64,000 nt of DNA from Allobosea sp. 47.2.35 (lineage in GTDB: Bacteria; Pseudomonadota; Alphaproteobacteria; Rhizobiales; Beijerinckiaceae): assembly GCF_024655635.1 (NCBI RefSeq), contig NZ_JANLGI010000003.1:62001-126000 (forward strand). Reading direction: 5' to 3'. Under the pieces are notes generated by a model. The model ran no database searches, was not told the origin of the DNA, and worked only from the letters and a program-made list of their open reading frames with translations. The translations under genes were made by a program, and so were the position numbers. Below, in pieces: positions 58,019 to 64,000 of the stretch (its first letter is position 1; each line of letters begins with the position of its first letter).

Positions 58019-59548
58019 ATGAGGAAACTGCTTGCTCTCATGGGGGTCGCCGCGTCGATCTCGCTTTCGTCCGTCGCGCCGAGCCCTGCCCAGCAGGCCG
58101 GCGGCATCGTCAATGTCGCGGTGATCGGCGAGCCCGCCTCGCTCGACCCGGGCATCAGCGCGACCGACCTCGTCGGCATGATCTCGCAGCATGTCTTCGA
58201 GACGCTGTTTACCTTCGACAGCAAGTGGAACGTCACGCCGCTCCTCGCCGAGGCGATGCCAAACGTCAGCGCCGACGGCACGGTCTACAAGATCGCGATG
58301 CGACAGGGAATCAAGTTCCATAACGGTCGCGACATGACCGCCGAGGATGTCGTCGCCTCGCTGAAGCGCTGGATGGAGGTCGCCTCGCGCGGCAAGCAGA
58401 CGGCGCTCTACGTCAAGTCGGTCGCTGCGACCGGGCCGAGCGAGGTCACCATCACGCTGAGCCAACCCTATGCGCCGCTGCTCTCGCTGCTCGCCTTCAA
58501 CAACTCCGCCGCCGCGATCATGCCGGCTGAGGCCTTGGCGACGCCGCTCAAGGAGGTCATCGGCACCGGCCCCTACAGGCTCAAGGAGCACAAGCCGGAC
58601 CAGTATGTTCAGCTCACCCGCTTCGACGGCTACAAGCCGCGCAGCGAGAAGGCCGACGGCTTCGGTGGCGCCCGTGTCGCCAAGTTCGACGAGATCCGCT
58701 TCGTCCCGGTGCCGGACGCCAATACCCGCGTCGAGGCCGCCATCGCCGGCCAGTTCGACTATGTCGACTCCCTGCCCGTCGAAGCCTTCGCGCGGCTGGA
58801 GAAGGGCAAGGCGAAGCCGGCCCTGCTGAACAATTTCGGCTGGCCGATCTTCGTGATGAACAACAAGCAAGGCCCGCTCAAGAACGAGAAGATCCGCAAG
58901 GCGGTTCAGGCGGCCCTCAGCGAGACGGACATGCTGGCCGCCGGCTTCGGCGACCAGAAGTTCTATGCCGCCGACGGCGCGATGTATCCGGAAAGCTATG
59001 CCTGGCGCAGCGATGTCGGCGTCAAGGGCAACTACAATATCGCCGACGACAAGAAGGCGGCCGCGCTGCTCAAGGAGGCCGGCTACAAGGGCGAGCCGAT
59101 CCGCATCCTGACCAGCCGGCAATACGAGTTCCACTACAAGATGGCGCAGGTCGCGCAGATCTATCTGGAACAGGCCGGCTTCAAGGTCGATCTCCAGGTC
59201 AGCGACTGGGCGACCATGATCCAGCGCAACAAGAAGCCGGAGCTCTGGGAAGTCTTCATCACCCACAGCCCGTTCCTGCCGGAACCCGCGCTGAACTTCA
59301 TCCTGTCGAAGACGGCCGGCGGCTGGTGGGATACGCCGGAAAAGGAAAAGGCGCTCGATGCCTTCAACAGCGCGACCAGCCAGGACGCCCGCGTCAAGCA
59401 CTGGGTCGAATTGCAGAAGCTGATCTTCGAGCAGGCCCCGATCGTGAAGATCGGCAATTTCAGCGCGCTCTCGGCGGTCGCGCCGGGCCTCACGGGCTTC
59501 ACCCCGTCGCCCTGGCCGGCCTTCTGGAACGTCGAGATCAAGCGCTAA
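58019..59548 (+). CDS. Family 5 (peptide/nickel-type) ABC substrate-binding protein
   Basis: The 509-residue protein has a signal peptide (1-24, ending SPAQQ) and the family 5 opening GEPASLDPGISATDLVGMISQHVFETLF, with MRQGIKFHNGRDMTAEDVVASLKRW and TGPYRLKEHKPDQYVQL after it. It would deliver peptides, amino-acid conjugates or other organic solutes to an ABC permease; no permease gene follows. A D-aminopeptidase-like hydrolase gene lies next, so D-peptide or amide use is possible. Confidence 0.93.
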   Translation: MRKLLALMGVAASISLSSVAPSPAQQAGGIVNVAVIGEPASLDPGISATDLVGMISQHVFETLFTFDSKWNVTPLLAEAMPNVSADGTVYKIAMRQGIKFHNGRDMTAEDVVASLKRWMEVASRGKQTALYVKSVAATGPSEVTITLSQPYAPLLSLLAFNNSAAAIMPAEALATPLKEVIGTGPYRLKEHKPDQYVQLTRFDGYKPRSEKADGFGGARVAKFDEIRFVPVPDANTRVEAAIAGQFDYVDSLPVEAFARLEKGKAKPALLNNFGWPIFVMNNKQGPLKNEKIRKAVQAALSETDMLAAGFGDQKFYAADGAMYPESYAWRSDVGVKGNYNIADDKKAAALLKEAGYKGEPIRILTSRQYEFHYKMAQVAQIYLEQAGFKVDLQVSDWATMIQRNKKPELWEVFITHSPFLPEPALNFILSKTAGGWWDTPEKEKALDAFNSATSQDARVKHWVELQKLIFEQAPIVKIGNFSALSAVAPGLTGFTPSPWPAFWNVEIKR

Positions 59549-59553
59549 GCCAT

Positions 59554-59586
59554 AAGCGCCGCGTTCCCCCGGGGAGCGCGGCGCTT
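59554..59586 (+). terminator. Strong terminator-like hairpin
   Basis: AAGCGCCGCG pairs with CGCGGCGCTT around a further TCCCC/GGGGA extension, giving a very stable hairpin six bases after the stop of the binding-protein gene. The T-run is only two bases, so it may stop or process the message before the hydrolase gene. Confidence 0.65.
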
Positions 59587-59616
59587 CCACATCGGACTCA
59601 AGCCTAAAAGCCTACC

Positions 59617-61230
59617 ATGCCCCGCGCCTCGCTTACCCTCGATCCCGCAACGATCGCCGCCCGCATCGCCCCGCATGTCGCGGTCTGGAACAGCGAGACC
59701 TCGCCGGGAATGGTGATCGCCGTTCTCTCAGGGGGCAAGGTCGTGCACGAGGCCGCCTATGGCATGGCCGATCTTGCCAACGGCATCGCGCTCTCCAGCC
59801 GCTCGGTGGTGCGGATCGCCTCGCAGAGCAAGCAGTTCACCACTTGGCTGCTGCTGGCGTTGGAGCGCGAGGGCCGGCTATCCCTGCAGGACGATGTCCG
59901 CACCCACCTGCCTTGGCTGCCCGATTACGGCCGGACGATCACCCTGCACCATCTCGCCTCGAACACCTCGGGCCTGCGCGACATCCTGGAGATGATGACG
60001 ATCGGCGGCGTGCCGATCCTCGCGCCCTCCTCGCGCCGATACGCCTGCAATGTGGTCGGCCGGCAGAGCGAGCTCAATTTCGAGCCGGGCTATGACCTGC
60101 TCTACAGCAACAGCAACTTCCTGCTGCTCTCCGAGATCCTGGAGAAGGTCTCGGGGCTCAGCTTCAACGACCTCCTGAAGGAGCGCATCACCGGCCCGCT
60201 CGGCATGCACGATACGGCCTTGATGCCGCGCGACGACGTAATCCTGCCGCGGCTCGCCGGACATCACCGCCGCGGGCCGGACGGCAACTGGCTGAAAGCC
60301 GCCTGGGGCATCGCCATCGGCGGCGAAGGCGGCATGGTCTCGACGCTGCACGACATGATCATCTGGCAGCAGAACCTGCGCCAGCCGAAGATCGGCGACG
60401 CGCAGATGATCGCGCGCATGGAAGACGCCGGCGTGACGATCAACGGCGTGCCCTCGCCCTATGGCTACGGGCTGGTGCGCGATAGCGGCGCTCTCGGCGA
60501 GGCGGTCGGACATGGTGGCTGGATCGCCGGCGCGCGCTCCGAGTCGGTCCGGTTCAAGGAGGCCGATCTCGGCATCGTCCTGCTCGCCAACCACGACGAC
60601 TGCGCGCCTTATGTCGTCGCCCGTTCGATCGCGCACGATCTGCTGGGTAAAGCCAGCGAAGCGCGGGAGCAGGCGTTCGAACTCCCCGCCGGCACCTATC
60701 GCGACGAAGCCGGCGACGACGCGTTCCAGATCGAACTGCGCCAGGGGCAGCCCTATCTGGTGATGAACATGGGCGGCGCACCGCTCCTTCCCGTCGGCGA
60801 CGGAAGCTGGCAGCCGCAGGCCTCGATCCCCGCCTTCTCGCTGAAGCTGGAAGCCGGTGGCACGCTCTCGGCAACGCGCTTCGGCCGGACCCGTCGCTTC
60901 GTCCCGATCGCGCCGACCGCGACCCCGATCGATCGCTTCGCCGGCAGGAGCTTCGCGGCAGAATCCGGCGCCTTCCGCGGCGAGACCCGCAAGGCCGGCT
61001 CCGACCTGCATCTCACTCTGTCCTCGCCCGAGGGCAGCCAGCGCATCAGGCTCGTCGCCCATGGCGATGATTTCTTCTTCGCCCATCCCGTCAGCACCGA
61101 GGTGCATGACCAGTGGCGCGTCTGCCCCTGGGTGCTGCCCTGGCTCTTCACCGTCCGCATCACGAACGATCGCCTGATCATCAACAGCGATCGCACCAAG
61201 CGGTTGGTGCTGGGCGAATTGGCTCCTTAG
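59617..61230 (+). CDS. Serine hydrolase of the beta-lactamase/D-aminopeptidase family
   Basis: The 537-residue protein has the penicillin-binding-type domain at about 15-345 with SxxK (Ser69-Lys72 in ASQSKQFT), YSN at 163-165 and a HGG motif near 295, followed by two beta-barrel-like domains (about 350-440 and 445-535) as in the D-aminopeptidase of Ochrobactrum. It probably cleaves D-amino-acid peptides, amides or esters. There is no obvious signal peptide, so it acts in the cytosol. It follows the peptide-binding protein gene, which fits uptake and then hydrolysis. Confidence 0.9.
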   Translation: MPRASLTLDPATIAARIAPHVAVWNSETSPGMVIAVLSGGKVVHEAAYGMADLANGIALSSRSVVRIASQSKQFTTWLLLALEREGRLSLQDDVRTHLPWLPDYGRTITLHHLASNTSGLRDILEMMTIGGVPILAPSSRRYACNVVGRQSELNFEPGYDLLYSNSNFLLLSEILEKVSGLSFNDLLKERITGPLGMHDTALMPRDDVILPRLAGHHRRGPDGNWLKAAWGIAIGGEGGMVSTLHDMIIWQQNLRQPKIGDAQMIARMEDAGVTINGVPSPYGYGLVRDSGALGEAVGHGGWIAGARSESVRFKEADLGIVLLANHDDCAPYVVARSIAHDLLGKASEAREQAFELPAGTYRDEAGDDAFQIELRQGQPYLVMNMGGAPLLPVGDGSWQPQASIPAFSLKLEAGGTLSATRFGRTRRFVPIAPTATPIDRFAGRSFAAESGAFRGETRKAGSDLHLTLSSPEGSQRIRLVAHGDDFFFAHPVSTEVHDQWRVCPWVLPWLFTVRITNDRLIINSDRTKRLVLGELAP

Positions 61231-61399
61231 GCAGCCCTTGCGCGGCTCAGTCGCCCCGGCTCTCACTCGCCCAACCTCACTCATAACTTCTTGGAATGAA
61301 GTTCGGATTCCTTTGAATTTGCAATGAGGGTTGGCACGCGGGAGGCTCCCATCATCGAGGCCGCGCAGAACGGCCCGCACGAGAATCGGGAGCCATCAG

Positions 61400-62428
61400 A
61401 TGAAGCCATGGGTGTTCGCATTGTCGATGCTGGCGGCCAGCGCCGGCCCCGGCGCAGCCGAAGTCATTCACGCGACCTGGGGCGGCGGCGGCGCGGCCGT
61501 GCTGCGCGAGCATTTCCAGGTTCCGTTCACCCAGAAGACCGGCATCGCCGCTCGCATGGCCGAGGTGCCGAACACGGCCGGCGCCGTTCGCTCGCCCTCC
61601 GCCTCGCAATATAACGTGGTCGAGGTCACCTATTTCGAGGCGATCGGGCTGGCCAAATCGAACCTTCTCGAAACCTTCGAGGACAAGGAGATCCCCTCGA
61701 TCGCCAACCTGCCGAAGGAGCTGGTCGTCCGGAACAAGGATGGCAAGATCGTCGGCCTTGCCACGCATTTCGGCTATTACGGCATCGCCTTCAACAACAC
61801 GCTGGCCAAGGCCTCGGATTTCCAGTCCTGGAACGATCTCACCGACGCCCGCTGGAAGGGCAAGCTCGCGGTCACGCGCCCGGTCTATGCGACTTCCTAC
61901 GACCTCACGATCCTCGCCCATGCCAATGGCGGCGGCGCGGCCAAGATCGAGCCTGGCATCGAGCCGCTGAAGGCGATCTTCGCCAATTCGCTGACGACCT
62001 ATACCTCGCTCGCCCATATGAACACGCTGCTGACGCGTGGCGAGGTCACCGCCGCACCATTTTACTCGACGCGTGTCTGGAGCCTGCGCCGCGACGGCCA
62101 GAAGACCATCGAGCTGGCGATCCCCAAGGAGGGCGCGCTGATGCTGCCCTATGTCGTCGTGGTGCCGAAAGGCTCCGCCGAACGGGCGCAGACCATCACC
62201 TATCTCAACGAACTCCTGGATGCCGCCGCGCAGACCCGGATCTCCGGCCAGAACGGCTCGATCCCGACCAATAACAAGGCCGTGCTGCCGCCCGAATATG
62301 AGCAGGATCTCGGCATGACCCGCGAGGCGCTGATGAAGAAGATGTATATTCCCGATTGGAATGTCATCGTCAGCGACTACGAGGATCGGCTCAACCGGGT
62401 CGAGCAGATCGCCGCCGGCAAGCGCTGA
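61400..62428 (+). CDS. Spermidine/putrescine-type ABC substrate-binding protein
   Basis: The 342-residue protein has a signal peptide (1-18, ending GAAE) and the PotD/AfuA-like fold: VIHATWGGGGAAVLREHFQVPFTQKTGI, YYGIAFNNTLAKASDFQSWNDLTDARWKGKLAV and ALMLPYVVVVPKGS. It would bind a polyamine or other small cation or organic ligand. It is followed by PotA- and PotB-type genes, so this is a complete uptake operon in part. The ATG at 61400 has a GGGAG ribosome site. Confidence 0.92.
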   Translation: MKPWVFALSMLAASAGPGAAEVIHATWGGGGAAVLREHFQVPFTQKTGIAARMAEVPNTAGAVRSPSASQYNVVEVTYFEAIGLAKSNLLETFEDKEIPSIANLPKELVVRNKDGKIVGLATHFGYYGIAFNNTLAKASDFQSWNDLTDARWKGKLAVTRPVYATSYDLTILAHANGGGAAKIEPGIEPLKAIFANSLTTYTSLAHMNTLLTRGEVTAAPFYSTRVWSLRRDGQKTIELAIPKEGALMLPYVVVVPKGSAERAQTITYLNELLDAAAQTRISGQNGSIPTNNKAVLPPEYEQDLGMTREALMKKMYIPDWNVIVSDYEDRLNRVEQIAAGKR

Positions 62429-62497
62429 TCTCAGCGCCCAAGCCGCGATCCGCCGAACATTGTCTCACCCCACTCGCTTACCCGGCGGATTCGATCG

Positions 62498-63676
62498 ATG
62501 TCCCCTGCCCAGCCTGAAGCCCTCGCGCAGGCCGCGCCCTCCCGTGCGGCCCGCGGTTCCATCGATGTCGCCGGCGTCGCCAAGGCCTATGGCGCGACGA
62601 CGGTGCTCTCCGGCCTCGATCTCGCGGTCGAAGCCGGAACCTTCGTCACGCTGCTCGGCCCCTCCGGCTGCGGCAAGACCACCTTGCTGCGCCTGATCGC
62701 CGGCTTCATCCAGCCCAGCGCCGGGTCAATCGCGATCGACGGACGCGACATGGCGGGCCTGCCGCCGCAGCGCCGGCCGATCGGGATGGTCTTCCAGAAC
62801 CTCGCCCTGTTCCCGCATTTCTCGGTGGAGGAGAACGTCGCCTACGGCCTGCGCCTGCGCAACGTGCCGGAGGCGGATTTGCGCCGGAAGGTCGGCACCT
62901 TCCTCGATCTCGTCGGGCTCGGCCATCTCGGCAGCCGCCGCATCTCGCAGCTCTCCGGCGGCCAGAAGCAGCGCGTCGCGCTGGCGCGTTCGCTGGTGCT
63001 CGAACCCTCGATCCTGCTGCTCGACGAGCCGCTCTCGGCGCTCGACCTGCAGCTCCGCAAGCAGTTGCAGGTCGCCCTCAAGGAAATCCAGCGCGAACTC
63101 GGCACCACCTTCGTCTTCGTCACCCACGACCAGGAAGAAGCGACCCTGATGTCGGATCGCATCGTGGTGATGAGCGCGGGTGCGATCCAGCAATACGACA
63201 CGCCGCCGGCAATCTATTCGCAGCCCGCCAATCTCTTCGTCGCCAAGTTCGTCGGCGAGCTCAACGAGATCACCGGCCGCGTAGCAGCGGTGACGACCGG
63301 CAGCGTTGAGATCGACGGCCCGGGCGGCCGCCATGGCCTGCCGGCGAGTGGCGCTCGTGGCTTCTCGCCTACCGCAGGCGCCAATTGCGTGATCGGCCTG
63401 CGCCCCGAACGCATCACGATCCTGCCGCCGGATGCCGATGCAAGCGGTCGCATCGCGCTGCCCGGAACCGTCGTCGAGCGCATCGCGCTCGGCCCGGTCC
63501 TGCGTTTCGTCCTGCGCTGCGGCGAGCAGCGCCTCGTCGCCGTGCGGCTCGCCAGCGACGGCGCCGCCCTGCCGGAGGCCGGCTCGCCCTGCCGCATCGC
63601 CTTCGATCCCGCCGACGCGCAGCTCTTCGAACCGCTCGCAGCGCCAGCCGCCGCGAGCTTCGGAGAGAAGCCATGA
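62498..63676 (+). CDS. PotA-type ABC transporter ATPase
   Basis: The 392-residue ATPase has Walker A GPSGCGKT (54-61), the Q loop VFQNLALFPHF, LSGGQKQR, Walker B with ILLLDEPLSALD and the switch His in VTHDQEE. The C-terminal TOBE domain covers about 300-380. It powers uptake of the ligand of the upstream binding protein. Its stop overlaps the permease start by 4 bases (ATGA). Confidence 0.95.
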   Translation: MSPAQPEALAQAAPSRAARGSIDVAGVAKAYGATTVLSGLDLAVEAGTFVTLLGPSGCGKTTLLRLIAGFIQPSAGSIAIDGRDMAGLPPQRRPIGMVFQNLALFPHFSVEENVAYGLRLRNVPEADLRRKVGTFLDLVGLGHLGSRRISQLSGGQKQRVALARSLVLEPSILLLDEPLSALDLQLRKQLQVALKEIQRELGTTFVFVTHDQEEATLMSDRIVVMSAGAIQQYDTPPAIYSQPANLFVAKFVGELNEITGRVAAVTTGSVEIDGPGGRHGLPASGARGFSPTAGANCVIGLRPERITILPPDADASGRIALPGTVVERIALGPVLRFVLRCGEQRLVAVRLASDGAALPEAGSPCRIAFDPADAQLFEPLAAPAAASFGEKP

Positions 63677-64000
63677 CGGAGACGCAAGCCTCCTCGCCGG
63701 CAAAGGCGCTGCTGCTCCTGCCGGTCCTCGTCCTGCTCGGCCTGTTCTTCGCCTCGGTCTTCCAGCTCTTCTCGAACGGCTTCGCCGATGCCGATGGCTG
63801 GTCGCTGCGCTATTTCCGCCAGATCCTCAACCGCAGCGATTATCAGGTGATCTTCGCGCGGACGATCCTGTCATCGCTGACGGTGGCCCTCCTCTCGGTA
63901 GCCCTGTCCTACCCGATCGCGCTGCTGCTCTGGCGGCTCGAACGCTGGCGCAACACGCTCTTGATCGTGGTTCTCGTGCCCTGGCTCGTCAGCCTCGTCG
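63673..64000 (+). CDS. PotB-type ABC permease, 3' end outside window
   Basis: The visible 109 residues start MTETQASSPAKALLLLPVL and contain two hydrophobic segments (about 12-30 and 63-85), a NRSDYQVIFARTILSSLTVALLSVALSYPIALLLWR region typical of the PotB/CysW-type permease, and the beginning of a third. It is coupled to the ATPase gene by ATGA. The gene runs off the right edge. Confidence 0.9.
   Translation, partial: MTETQASSPAKALLLLPVLVLLGLFFASVFQLFSNGFADADGWSLRYFRQILNRSDYQVIFARTILSSLTVALLSVALSYPIALLLWRLERWRNTLLIVVLVPWLVSLV

Overview
The window is GC-rich, densely coded DNA with a mostly Hyphomicrobiales (Rhizobiales) flavour. Bosea or a close relative is my best guess, from gene content, codon use and the style of the dispersed palindromes; no rRNA or marker gene is present to prove it. 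It looks chromosomal: there is one tRNA, no insertion sequence, no CRISPR array and no complete prophage.

Positions 1-24600 hold part of a type VI secretion system (T6SS) locus. On the minus strand are tssA (cut by the window edge) and an OmpA-like envelope gene. Divergently, on the plus strand, run vgrG, a small conserved gene and tagH (FHA). A minus-strand island follows with PAAR, an unknown gene and a RidA-type gene. Then come plus-strand tssK, tssL (with OmpA domain), tssM, tagF, pppA and ppkA, tightly packed and partly overlapping. tssB, tssC, hcp, tssE, tssF, tssG and clpV are not in the window. Converging on ppkA are a small gene, a membrane transglycosylase with a transposase-like zinc ribbon at its N terminus, and a methyltransferase with a regulatory domain. 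Divergent from these lies a secreted caspase-like protein fused to an outer-membrane beta-barrel.

Positions 24600-34600 are mixed housekeeping and signalling genes: tRNA-Gly(UCC), a small FlbD-like protein, a hemolysin III-type membrane protein, LysE, a LysR regulator divergent from enoyl-CoA hydratase and a DUF1330 protein, a TRAP-type binding protein translationally coupled to a GGDEF-EAL protein, and three small exported or cytosolic proteins.

Positions 34700-42400 look like a sulfur-compound salvage operon: a candidate SAM-II riboswitch leader, flavin reductase, two FMN-dependent monooxygenases (YtmO-like and NtaA/YtnJ-like), a GNAT acetyltransferase, a fused amino-acid ABC permease-ATPase and two paralogous binding proteins. 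The gene set parallels the Bacillus subtilis ytm/yxe operons for S-modified cysteines.

Positions 42400-51900 hold a DUF2891 gene with a BASS transporter and divergent LysR, then a sugar-acid catabolic group (HpaI aldolase, TctC binding protein, GntR regulator with an 18-bp palindromic operator candidate, DapA-like lyase, IlvD/Edd dehydratase, hydroxyacyl-CoA-type dehydrogenase).

Positions 51900-64000 carry an isolated DUF2793 tail-fibre-like gene, an Asp/Glu racemase-type gene, a VanZ-like gene, a polyprenyl-phosphate sugar transferase with a short WecG-like gene, a cupin, a peptide-type binding protein with a D-aminopeptidase-like hydrolase, and the start of a PotA/PotB-type ABC operon running off the right edge. 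The most unusual items are the zinc-ribbon transglycosylase, the caspase/beta-barrel fusion, the PAAR-linked unknown gene, and the riboswitch-led sulfur operon.
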